The notes below the pieces were generated by a model that saw nothing but the letters and a program-made list of their open reading frames with translations, was not told the DNA's origin and did no database searches. The position numbers were made by a program, and so were the translations under genes. From Sisyra terminalis (lineage: Eukaryota; Arthropoda; Insecta; Neuroptera; Sisyridae): DNA of 64,000 nucleotides. Where the stretch lies: the NCBI GenBank assembly GCA_958496175.1, contig OY292278.1, positions 41,602,001 to 41,666,000 of the forward strand, in the 5' to 3' direction. Below, one piece after another: positions 38,225 to 49,443 of the stretch (position 1 is its first letter; every line of letters begins with the position of its first letter).

Positions 38225-39180
38225 TTCCCGTGAATGAAGTATTCACCGCCCAATACTAACATAACTGACAAATGGTAAAAATTGGCAATTGTTTAAATGA
38301 AATTAAAATGACTGTTGAACTAATAGCAACAATTATTCCATTAAACTTTGAGACAATGATTGTATTTCACTCACATGTATGGGTTTACAATATTTGTTCT
38401 GTTTTTGCCGACATATATGCATACATATTACATACGTTTGCCGATTATTATTATGAGAACTAAAAGACATTTAAAAAATAGATATTTTTTGGAAACTATC
38501 CAATGTAATATTTAAAATAATGTAAGGGAAGTCGATTGATACATTAAATTATTATTTTTTTTATATATTTGAATTAAAAATCAACTTCAATACATAGCTA
38601 TAAATGGGTAAATAAAATATAGAATTACTATTGTATTAACATAATTTTTAGGACGTTGCTATTTAGGATTGTTTATACATGATATTTTATGGTAACAATC
38701 TACTTCTATATGGTAAATGTTTTTTATTAGTACTTTTCGAACATGTGACCCATGTTATATTGATAAACGGTTAATTCATATAATATGTAACATAAATTTT
38801 GTATAAGTAGCCAAATATGTATTCATATTATACAGAATCATACAGTATCGATGTACAAAAAGGTAATTTAATCTTTTATTTGAAAACCAGTAACTTTTCA
38901 TGAAATATTCACAGCCCAACACTGACTCAACTGACAAATGGCTAAAATTAGCAATTGAGTGAAATTGAAATGATAGTTGAAACTAATGACATGCTAGTTC
39001 AAATTTGAGACAATAATTCTTATATTTATATTCCATTCTCATGGATGTGGTTACTATTTTATATTCTTTCTTCTTGTCTTTGCCGAAACCCATACGTTTG
39101 CTTATTATGTATTTTGATATTATTTTAGTCATCATATTTTAGTTATCATAAACCACTTATAACTGGTATGCCAGTTCAGG
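38225..39180 (+). repeat. Interspersed repeat R1, two tandem-like copies
   Basis: Segments 38225-38470 and 38895-39130 are diverged copies of the same unit (CAACTGACAAATGG, TTGGCAATTG or TTAGCAATTG, TTTGAGACAAT, TTGCCGA). 38738-38840 adds the part with ACTTATACAAA-type sequence that also occurs, reversed, at 890-985. The unit is therefore longer than the 190 bases that are best conserved. Confidence 0.55.
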
Positions 39181-39593
39181 CTCTACCAGAAGAAGTTACG
39201 GCAGTGAATTGGAAACATCTTTTTAACTGTACCAAAGAAATATAACTTTTCATTCGTACATAAGTACGAAGTATCGACATATTACCAATATCAATGTTTT
39301 TGGTCTATGATAAATGGATTTTCATAAACTTTTGTAGACTACCTTCCCAAAAGTTATTACCTAAAATATAAATTTGTCGCCCAATATGTTGGAGATTATA
39401 AAAAGTGAAGGACTAATTACAAAAATCACCCATTTCATAGTTTAGTTTTTCTTTTATTCAATAAATATTAATAAAAGGTATGAGTGACAAATTTTCTTAA
39501 TACAAATATTTTAAAATAAAGCACATAAGTGAAAAGGTAAAATTAAAAATCTCGTTTAAATATTCTCGTGAGAAAAATCGTTCGTTTCCAAAT

Positions 39594-42500
39594 TCATTCT
39601 AGTTCAGGACTGCTTGATAATGTTTCCTCATTGGTATTCCCAATGGGCGAGTTTTGATGCTCTTGCGAAGCTCGCTTTAAATAGGCCTCAATATCGAATA
39701 TTTCCATCTCCTAAAAACAGAAACACATTTGAAATAATTTTGACAAATTGGATGGTAAAGAGTGGAAACATACAATTATTCTTTGGATAGATTCTATGCA
39801 ATTCATAGATTTGTTTAACCTTAGTGGTGTGGAATGGAATGATTGTATGTGTCCACTCTAAAGGTTACTGTACGAAAATCATTAAAGAAAATTAAAGAAC
39901 TTACCATGGAAAGTTAACAGGACACAAATGCGTAAGAAAGCGGTGATTTTCTTTGTACAAAATGATTTTTAATGAATCTGTTAAAGAGATAATTGGGAGT
40001 TTCTAGTTATTGTTACAGCAGTTAAATCGATATGGATTTTCATGCTACCAAGCCAAACGTTCACATATACAAAATCCTTTCGATTCAGTTGATGTTTGTA
40101 CATTTGATATTAATGGGGTTTAGTTTAGAGAAATCAGGAATTGAAAAACGTTCGTGTTAAAGTCAAAAATGCATGTAAAGTTCGAATTTGTGCGACCACC
40201 TTACGAACGATCGTAGGGAACTCTTGGCAAATTCGTAGCCAAGATTCAGGACGACTCCGACTTGGTTCGTTGGCCGAAAAATCTATCAGTGTCTTTATGT
40301 CATATCGCAACACATTGCTGACGGGTACCTCGACGGTTTCAGCCGTTGCTGAATTTGTTACTGTATTACTTTCGTCGTTCCACTGAGTTCCCCATAGCTC
40401 ACCTGCCGTTATAAATCGCTCTCCATCGCCCAAAATTCCACCGAAATACTCGTCCAAAACCAATTTAGCCGTCTAAAATAACAAAACATTTTATATTACA
40501 GTTACAATAATAAAGATCTAAAAAAGACTAATGGTGAGATTAAATCAAGTAGGTTACTCCTATTAGGTAGGCAATACGACAGCACCTATGTCATGTGGGT
40601 TGCTTTGACGTTTCTATAATGTTGCTTTTCACATGTGAAACAATTCACGTGCATATTAAGGTGATTTTTTTTTTGATTTTTTTTTACTTTTTTTGGTCCC
40701 ATCATGGAATTTTGTTGGAAATACCAACAAAAAAATTCTCTGAAAGTTTGAGCCCTTAATATTAATTTTAAGTCCTCGACCAAGACGTGTAAAGATTTCC
40801 CATTGAAAATACACGGAAACTCTGATTTTTTATTTTTAAATTTCTATATCTCAGCGGCATTTCATGGGATCGCTTTTACCGAAGATGGTTTTTTCTCAGA
40901 ATTAAACGCTCTACAAAAGTGCCCATTGCGACAAAGTCGTAACTCACACCGGTGAGGTAGTACGGGCCACTGAACCTGATTTTTCCATAAAATTCGCGTT
41001 TTTTTTGCATTTATCTCGTAAATAACAAGAGCTACGGAAAAATTATAAATGAAAAACTTGTAGAGAATTTGATTTCCTACAAAAATGGTTCAGTAGACCA
41101 AATCGCTAAGATCAATATTAAACGAGATATTAAGCCGAGATTAACGAGATATTGATTTAAACTTTAAATCAATGATCGGCAAAAATTTCACAGAAAAATC
41201 AATTCAAGGCTTAATATCTCGTTTAATATTGATCTTAGCGATTTGGTTTACTGGACCTTTTTTGTAGGAAATCAAATTCTCTACAAGTTTTTTTATTTAT
41301 AATTTTTCCGTAGCTCTCGTTATTTACGAGATAAATGCAAAAAAAACGCGAATTTTATGGAAAAATCAGGTTCAGTGGCCCGTACTACCTCACCGGTGTG
41401 AGTTACAACTTTATCGCAATGGGCACTTTTGTAGAGCGTTTAATTTTGAGAAAAAACCATCTTCGGTAAAAGCGATCCCATGAAATGCCGCTGAGATATA
41501 GAAACTTAAAAATAAAAAATCAGAGTTTCTGTGTATTTTCAATGGGAAATCTTTACACATTTTGGTCGAGGACTTAAAATTAATATTAAGGGCTCAAACT
41601 TTCAGAGAATTTTTGTTTTGGTATTTCCAACAAAATTTCACGATGGGACCAAAAAAAAATCACCCTAGCGCATATCTATGGAATTTTAATTGAAAGCAAA
41701 AAAATATTCTTACTCTGACTAGTTCCAAGTCTGATCCAGTAACTCGCAAGGTTCTTCCGCCAACCGAAACTGTATATTTAAATTCAGGCAACGAAAGATC
41801 ATTGGTGAGAGCCACCGGAACACTTGAGGCACTTTTCGCCAACGGAATAATTCCATCCTCATCTTCCGATGAACTCAGACTTGTGGTTGAATTTTGCAAA
41901 ATTGGATTTCCACTGAGCGATGATCCCATCCGTACCGGCGACGCATTTCTTTTTATCGTATCTTCCATAAGTTGTTTCGCGTGATTAATGGTTTCCTCGT
42001 TCGATCCGGTAATTTGAACCAACCGCTCTTTTGCTCCGGGTGCGACTCGTTGAAAGGAAATAATCGTTTCGCTAAGTTCCTCAATCATATGCACTCGCCG
42101 TCCCTTAATTCCCATCACCTTTCCCGAATCGGCGTTTCGAATAACCACCTCATCTTTGCAGTAGTTTTTGCCAGGGATTCGGGTGGGTTTCGGGAATTTA
42201 CCAGACGGTTTCAACAGCTCACCGGGCGCTAGAATTGTGGGAGAAGGTGCTGTTGTTAGTTCGGGAATGCCGATGTTTGTGTTGGCTCCGTTTGAGTTTC
42301 CATCGACGACGACATGTGTGGAATAGTAATGACTCATATGGTCGGTTCCGAGCCATTGATTCGCACGTAATTCGATCAATTGAAGCAAATGAATGCGGGA
42401 AATGTAATCGAGACGTTCATCTTGACAAGCATTGCGGAATGTTACAAATGCACGATCGAGTTGTTCTTTATATAAAGCCTATAGATCAAAAGAAAAAGTC

Positions 42501-43732
42501 GTTAAAAAAATAATAATTTTCCATTTCTTTTCGTTTGATTCACCCACCTCTAAATGGCATCCGTATAGTTTTAAATGCTGGCACAAACTCGTAATATTGG
42601 CTTGCAAAGTTTGATCGAAATTGTCCCCGTTGAGTAGCAAAGATATTCTTTCGGTCAACATCATTATTCCTTCAACTATAAAGAAAAATAAGCCATACTT
42701 AAATATATTTAACACAACTGGCCAAAATTGGCAATTGAATGAAAACGAAATGACAGTTGAAACCAATGACAACGATAAGTTTGCTTCAAAATTGAGACAA
42801 CAATCATTATATCTGTATTACACTCGAATGAATGTATTTATATTCTTTGGTCTCTTTTTATGCCACCATACATAGCTTTGCCTATTATATTGATATTAAA
42901 AGTAAAAATTGTACTTAAAATTGTATCATATTTTTGTTATCACAAACTTCTAATAACTTCTGTACCATTTCAGGCACTATCGGAATAAGCCATCGGATTA
43001 AAAAAATTTTTAAAGAATAACTTTTTGCCCGTGTACGTAAGTATACAAACCGTTTTTTATTGAATCATCGTCAAGACATCTTGCATATTCATATTGTTTT
43101 TTTTTGAACCAAAAGAAGAGTTCTATCGTACAGTTGGTACAATACAACGTATACTCGAATAAATAAGGGCCTAGGGTGGATTTGCCCCGTGTACGGATTT
43201 ACCCTACTACACCTTACCAGAAAATGTAATGTAAAGTCGAAATGGTCAACATTTGCATTGTTCCCTATGGAAAAGTATTGATGAAAAGGATATACATTAG
43301 AAAAATAATAAGATATCTCCCGTTTAATCTAACAGCTGAATTTATCTACTGAATACTGAAATTATCAAAAACTACCATAAATCATTTTTTAAGTTAAAGA
43401 AGATTAGTAGTTCCTACTTCAGAAGTCTACAGAAGTCTTATTTTTTACGCAATATTAACTTTTCTTACTTATTTAACAATGGTAAAATGACACAAAAGCG
43501 CAGAACATTACATGCAAGGACTTGAATCCTCAAAAGATCCTTACGATCGATGGAAGATAACACCAATAGATTAATAATTTACAGTACTTTAAAAAGGAGC
43601 TTTTATAAACTTTCCATCCTTATAAAAAGCTTAACGTGCATTTTTAAGTGAATATACTTTACCTGTATTCAATTTGCCTTCACTGCGTAATTTATTAGCG
43701 ACCATGGAGGCCGGTCGCAAGGATCGCGACAT
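39594..43732 (-). CDS. mxt: Mextli, eIF4E-binding KH-domain translation regulator
   Basis: Five exons join in frame: 43732-43663, 42675-42548, 42478-41714, 40472-40200 and 39710-39594 (450 residues). The N-terminal 160 residues are helical and correspond to the MIF4G-like domain known in Mextli. A KH domain spans about 170-241, with its GIKG loop at 189-192 and SETIISFQRVAPGAKERLVQ following. The canonical eIF4E-binding motif YDIKTLI is at 378-384, followed by FSANEPSRSRPESWLRI, a Mextli-type second contact region. The protein ends in an acidic/serine tail (NEETLSSSPELE). Mextli bridges eIF4E, RNA and the initiation machinery and is known from Drosophila germline stem cells. The donor after residue 412 (AAG|GTGGTC) was chosen for frame and is the least certain border. 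The third intron carries foldback FB2. The gene is divergent from Elp3. Confidence 0.92.
40659..41665. mobile_element. Foldback element FB2 in a mextli intron
   Basis: Two arms of roughly 480 bp form a near-perfect palindrome around a short centre near 41160, flanked by TA. The ends read AGGTGATTTTTTTT and the complement of AAAAAAAAATCACCC. Arm landmarks include CACCGGTGAGGTAGTACGGG and TCTCGTAAATAACAAGAGCT. The motif AACGCTCTACAAAA lies about 245 bases from the end, as in FB1. An unspliced mextli transcript would contain a very long hairpin. Confidence 0.85.
42705..42990 (+). repeat. Interspersed repeat R1, copy in a mextli intron
   Basis: Matches the reversed copy at 280-600: CAATTGAATGAAAACGAAAT, GACAGTTGAAACCAATGACA, AAAATTGAGACAACAATCAT and CTTCTAATAACTTCTGTACC. 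Lies in the intron between the first two mextli coding exons. Confidence 0.6.
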
Positions 43733-44387
43733 TTTCGTCGTATCCCACGCTACGATCACCGAATACCTCAATTTCCTCGAGTTTTCCTCCTAACCTCTAA
43801 CAAAAATTGATTTCTAAAATAAACAATTACGAAATCCATTGGGTGTAGATCACCAAAGATCTATACAAGAAAATCACTTACCAAACGGTAACGATTGCAA
43901 ATGATCGAGAAAGCCAAAGCCCAATGGTAATCGACCATAAAAATCAGGCAGAAATTTAAAATCTATCAAATATGAATTTTCCAAATCATTTTTCAAAGCA
44001 ATTCCCACAATTCTATGAAATCAGCCACATTTATTTTTAACTGTGTTCCTTTTTGTACGAAATATTTCGTATACAATACGAGAACGTGCTCTCTTTGTCT
44101 CCCTCTGATCGAATTATGTAAGAGCGACAAAGAGACCACAACCACGGAAATGTAAATTATATTTAAGAGTACAAATTCAATTAAGAATTGATACCCAGCT
44201 GTGATCCAAGTGCTATAAAAAAAGTTTAAAAATTTAAAATTCATCCATTTGAATTATAAATTCAATTATCGAGTCTTGAAAGATTGTATAAATCCAATTA
44301 TTAATAAAAATTTAAGTGGATTATATGACTTTATTCACACATGCGTCTTAAGTTAGGTTATGTTTTTATTGAGTTTGAATTTCAATA
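43733..44387. promoter_or_regulatory. Shared upstream region of mextli and Elp3
   Basis: Start codons of the two divergent genes are 655 bases apart, so their promoters must lie here. 44080-44140 holds an imperfect inverted repeat: GTGCTCTCTTTGTCTC against GAGCGACAAAGAGACCAC. It may be a remnant element or a paired binding site. No TATA or initiator is claimed. Confidence 0.45.
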
Positions 44388-46923
44388 ATGGGACGCCAAA
44401 ATATTAAAGGTTTGCTTAACAAATGCACAACAATGTAAAAAACTAATATTTTTTTTGTAATTTAGGTGCTAACTTGCAACGGGAAGAGCGTATGGTCATT
44501 GTTATCAATGAAATAATAAAGCATTTACTAAAAGCCCATGAAGATGGAAGGGACGTAAATTTAAATAGTCTAAAATCTCGGTTATCCTCCGAATATGGGT
44601 TGGATTCATCCCCTCGACTGGTGGATATTATTGCAGCAGTTCCAGCAGAACATCGCAAAATTCTAGTTCCCAAATTAAAGGCAAAACCAATCCGAACGGC
44701 TAGCGGAATTGCCGTAGTTGCTGTAATGTGCAAACCACATCGATGTCCCCATATAAATATGACCGGAAATATATGCGTCTACTGTCCAGGAGGTCCTGAT
44801 TCCGATTTTGAATATTCCACCCAAAGTTACACAGGCTACGAACCAACTTCTATGCGAGCAATTCGAGCACGATACAACCCTTACTTACAAACCAGACATC
44901 GAGTGGAACAACTCCAACAATTAGGACATAACGTGGACAAAGTTGAGTTTATTGTAATGGGAGGAACCTTCATGTGTTTACCGGAAGACTATCGAGATTA
45001 CTTCATCCGAAATCTACACGATGCCTTATCAGGGCATACGAGTTCTTCCGTTGAAGAGGCTGTTAAATATTCAGAACAATCCAATGTGAAATGTATTGGA
45101 ATTACAATAGAAACTCGACCGGATTATTGCCTGAAAAGGCACTTATCGGATATGCTTAAGTATGGATGTACCAGATTGGAAATTGGGGTTCAATCGGTTT
45201 ATGAAGATATTGCTCGGGATACAAATCGGGGACATACAGTAAAAGCTGTTTGTGAAAGTTTCAATATGGGAAAAGATTCTGGATTTAAAATTGTTTCGCA
45301 TATGATGCCTGATTTACCGAATGTGGATATTGAACGTGATATAGAGCAATTCATTGTAAGTGCTTTTATAAATGAGCTACACCAGAAGTCCTCAAATGAG
45401 ATCTACTCTCTGATCCACGCCCAATTAAATTAAGTAGTTAATCATAAGCGCGTTTTAGAAAAATAAGGTGAAATACTAAAGTTGGTTTAAAGGCGACAGA
45501 CTTACGGACAGAAAGTTAAATTAATAACTATTTTTTTTCAAAATTTCATCCCCAATACGTAGCATACCTGCTGCCTACTACTTTTGAGATTTTGGGACAT
45601 TCTTTATATATATAGATAACGGGAATAGTATATAAAGAATGTCCCAAAAGTAGTAGGCAGCAGGTATGGTACGTATTGGGGATGAAATTTTGAAACAAAA
45701 TTAGTTATTAATTGAACTTATCTACATATATAAAGAATGTCTCAAAATTTAAAAAGTAGTAGGCAGCAGGTATGGTATGAATAGTATATAGTATAATTGA
45801 TTGATATATTAGAGACGTAAAAAGGTGAATGAAAATCAAGAATTTTGGGGATCTTTAGCAGCTAAAATCTTTTAAAAACCCAAATGATGAACCTTAATAA
45901 TCTCAAAATGATCCCAGGACATCAAAGTGGTAAATTAACCCAAAAAAATTCAAAAAAGATGAAATGTAAGTTGCATTAAAGACCTCAACCTCTAAAAACA
46001 TACATTTACCTCCTCCCCTTCATTCCGAAAGTAAAATCTTTGAAAATAATCAAATCTAATGAAATCATAGATCTAAAAACGTAATTTTCTGTTACTTATT
46101 AATTTAATCGAATATATGTTTTTTGGTAGGAATTTTTCGAGAATCCAGAATTCAGAGCAGACGGCTTGAAAATTTATCCGACCCTAGTGATAAGAGGCAC
46201 CGGTTTATATGAGTTATGGAAAAGTCGTCGATACAAAAGTTATCCACCTTCAACTTTAGTCGATTTGATTGCCCGAATTTTAGCACTGGTTCCTCCCTGG
46301 ACCCGAATCTATCGAGTGCAACGGGACATTCCAATGCCCTTGGTTAGTTCGGGAGTGGAGCATGGAAATTTACGAGAGTTGGCTTTGGCTCGAATGAATG
46401 ATTTTGGAACGACTTGTCGCGATATTCGAACCAGAGAAGTGGGAATCCATGAAATTCATCACAAGTACACATTTTCAACAATATTTGTTTTCTTTTACTT
46501 ATATATATATTTTTTATTTTTAGAGTTCGGCCTTACGATGTGGAATTAATTCGTCGCGACTACGTCGCAAATGGAGGTTGGGAAACATTTCTTTCATATG
46601 AAGACCCCGAACGTGATATTCTAGTAGGACTTCTACGTCTTCGTAAATGTGCAGATCAAACATTTAGACCAGAACTTCAAGGAGCCTGTTCTGTAGTTCG
46701 TGAATTACACGTTTATGGAAGTGTTGTAGCTGTAAACGAACGAGACCCAACCAAATTTCAACATCAAGGCTTCGGCCAACTTTTAATGGCAGAAGCCGAA
46801 CGTATCGCTAAAGTTGAACACAACTCGAATAAAATAGCAGTTATTTCCGGAGTTGGAACACGCCACTATTATAGGAAACTAGGATATGAATTAGACGGAC
46901 CATATATGTCAAAAAATATTTAA
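44388..46923 (+). CDS. Elp3: Elp3, Elongator tRNA-modifying radical SAM/acetyltransferase subunit
   Basis: Four exons, 44388-44409, 44466-45355, 46130-46464 and 46524-46923, join to 548 residues (human ELP3 is 547). The first exon codes only seven residues (MGRQNIK plus a split codon). The radical SAM domain carries cluster cysteines 101, 111 and 114 in [28 protein letters not shown] and [20 protein letters not shown] follow. The GNAT domain occupies the C-terminal third, with [18 protein letters not shown] as acetyl-CoA motif and [14 protein letters not shown] at the end. Elp3 is the catalytic subunit of Elongator and makes the cm5U-type modification at wobble uridine of certain tRNAs. All catalytic motifs are intact. 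The second intron holds a palindromic repeat. Its stop codon lies 89 bp from that of the convergent transporter gene. Identity is certain. Confidence 0.97.
45514..45778. mobile_element. Palindromic MITE in Elp3 intron 2 with a third partial arm
   Basis: 45514-45600 and 45630-45716 are inverted copies sharing AAAATTTCATCCCCAATACGT, CCTGCTGCCTACTACTTTTG and ACATTCTTTATA. A further fragment, 45725-45778, repeats TAAAGAATGTCTCAAAATTT and GTAGTAGGCAGCAGGTATGG in the orientation of the right arm. Confidence 0.7.
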
Positions 46924-47012
46924 TCAATTAAAATACATTATCTTTTAATACTTGACAAATTTCTCTAAGTTAACCTAAACTTATATCACAATATTTAAGA
47001 AAAATAATTACT

Positions 47013-48784
47013 TTAAATTAATACTTCGGCTGTGCCGAACAGAACATAACAAATCCATCCACACAAATCAATTATGGCAGTAATCGTAAACACAATCGGC
47101 CAGGATTTCAACGTATGGAGTAAATGTCCTGCTAGCATCACCCCTAGAACTCCTGGAATCGAACCAAGTGTATTTACAATCCCGAACGCACTTCCCGAAT
47201 TTTTCGGAGCCATATCCTGGGCATTTACTGCTACGGACACATTATGAAATCCAGTGGCAGCAAATACTAATCCTGAACATAACAATGCCATTGGAAAATT
47301 GCCGTGAGCTGCCGCAAGACCAACTAAACTGGTAATTTGAATTCCGAAACACAATGATTGAATTATTTTACGCGTTTTTGTTGTTGAATATCCTTTATGA
47401 ATCAATCTTTCGCTCACTGATTTCGCAATGAATGTGGAAGGAAACATGAACAATGACGGAACCTTTAAAAAATTAAAGAAAAATTAGCTGTTTGTGGAGT
47501 ATATACGGCTACGTCTTTTCTAATTTAAGTACTATTGGAACTATGGAAAAAGTAAAAATTTCCAGATTTCCCTGACCGTAAATGAAATGATAAAACCAAA
47601 ATTTTATTCATTACTATCGTGTTTTAAATGTTCACGATAATGTGAAATTATTGAATGTATTCTGTACAAACCAGAACATGTTTTACTTTTGCCCTTTAAG
47701 TTGGATTTGAATTTTACCCAAAGGTATTTCTATAGCCCACAACAAGCATACTTTTAAATTTATCAGCAATTTTCTGTTTTGTTCAAGGAAATAATAAAAA
47801 TGTTTACCATATTAACGACCCATCCTTTCTGGTTCGGAAATATCTCATGAAAATATGTTGGCATCCAAGATAACATCACAAAATAACAATTATTATGACA
47901 AGAATGGGCTACGATACACGCCCAAAATGGAACTCGAAGCAGCAACTTGCCCCACGTTGGTATTCCAAATCTTCTACTAGAATCGTAATGTTTTTCACTA
48001 TGACTTTTATTCAAATTCAATCCTACGATCACTGCATTGTTTCGCGAACGTAAAATATTATAATTCAACAATAACGTCCACAACAGTGCCAAAGATCCCA
48101 ACACATAAAACACAGGAGCCCATCCGAATAGTTCTAGCAAATAGGACCCTAGAGTACCCGTAATAAAAGTTCCTATGGCTGATCCAGCTAACAATGTTGA
48201 AAAGAATGAAGATCTTTCCATTTCGGTAAGTTTTTGACTTGTGATGCTAATCATACTGGGAAAGTGTACGCCTTGGAATGCTCCATTTAAAATTCGAATG
48301 AATACGATGAAAGACATCGATACTGTTCCCAATATATTGGAATTATTTTCATCTTCATCAACTGGAGGTGCATGATGTTGTACCAATCGTATACTAAACG
48401 GCATAAAAATGGTAATCAAAGACCATCCAATTGCTGCTATAAAAATCACTCGCATCCCTCCAATTTTGTCGCTTAAATTCCCTCCGATCACCTGCGTTAG
48501 AGTGTAGCCCCAAAAAAATGCCGAAAGAATCGTTCCCGATTCCTGTTTGGTCCAATTACATTCCTTAGTGATTGCTGGTAGTAATAATGGTAGAGAAGTC
48601 CGTGTGGCATATAGGGCTGCGGTTCCCGTAATTAAAATAAGAAACCATTGTCTTTTTTCATGTCTACAAAAAATAGAAATTTGGAGGTTATTTGCTACTT
48701 TCTTTATGGGCAATTTTCTCACCTGGTCCATTCAGAAATTGATAAATCTGTGCTAAATAATGAACTATTTTTAATTCGATGCAT
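47013..48784 (-). CDS. SLC17A9-like vesicular nucleotide transporter (MFS)
   Basis: Three exons, 48784-48723, 48663-47808 and 47462-47013, join to 455 residues. The sequence is a 12-span major facilitator. Family segments are RTSLPLLLPAI, GTILSAFFWGYTLTQVIGGN with the nearby SDKIGG loop, GAFQGVHFPS, MLSWMPTYF and KGWVVNMVPSLFMFPS (spanning the last intron). The order and spacing match SLC17A9, the vesicular nucleotide transporter that loads ATP into secretory vesicles. Among SLC17 proteins, members with FFWGYTLTQVIGG plus GWVVNMVP fit this branch best. Substrate is inferred from family. The first exon ATG was chosen because only this frame joins the second exon without a stop. An asparagine-rich loop, DEDENNSN, extends the region between the third and fourth spans. 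The gene is convergent with Elp3 and divergent from Acinus. Confidence 0.88.
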
Positions 48785-49443
48785 TTTGATTTCAAATTTT
48801 TTAATGCATCTGTTACATTTTTTTTCAATAGAAAAAATTGGACACGTTAATATTATTTTACTACGATTTCATTGAAAAGAATGTTGCTGACTGGCTTAAT
48901 TAATTTATGAATGTATAAAACATTTATAGTATTTCCGTATTTGATACGGGGTTTGTAATTAAACATAGTCGTTACTGGTCGTTATCATCAAACTACATTT
49001 TATTGTGATAAGAAACAGAAAAAAAATCAATTTCAAAATTCTTACAATTTATGACAATGAATAGTCAAATTCTTAAATTAACTTTAATAAAAAATAAGGA
49101 ATTTTAATTAGTTATTTGTAAGTTCTAAGGGTTTTGAATAAATTTAAGATAATTTAGTATAACTTTAAAAATAATTTAAATAAAAATTTGTTTCCCTGAA
49201 ATTCAAATTGAATCATAACGCTTGCGCAATCAATATATTTGTCGACAATTGATTACGTTCATCGCATCCTACTTTACCGACACTCGATGGAAATGAAAGC
49301 GTGATGGCGTCCAAAAATTGAAATAGTTGCTCACGGTTTTATCTAATTAAAAAAAATCGATTGTGACTTTATTATTTGACACTATCGTGTACATTTCAAA
49401 GACATTAACTAATTTACGTATTGATCGTAGGATCGGAGAAAAA
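48785..49443. promoter_or_regulatory. Shared upstream region of the SLC17A9-like gene and Acinus
   Basis: The start codons are 659 bases apart in divergent orientation. The least AT-rich part is about 49210-49340, next to Acinus, and includes CGCTTGCGCAATC and GACACTCGATGG. The promoter assignment rests on geometry only. Confidence 0.45.

Noticed and set aside
45356..45433. Elp3 reading through after residue 304 to a stop at 45433
   Set aside because: A GTAAGT donor follows ERDIEQFI, and the exon at 46130 resumes the conserved [17 protein letters not shown] sequence.
48661..48731. Transporter start codon at 48731 (frame MDQVRKLPIKK) without splicing
   Set aside because: That start reads through a GTGAGA donor and TTTGTAG acceptor as intron. 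The ATG at 48784 splices in phase to ACATGAAAAAAGAC and gives a total divisible by three.
49363..49443. Upstream extension of the Acinus reading frame
   Set aside because: It has no ATG; the first ATG is 49444, which starts a basic N-terminus plausible for Acinus.
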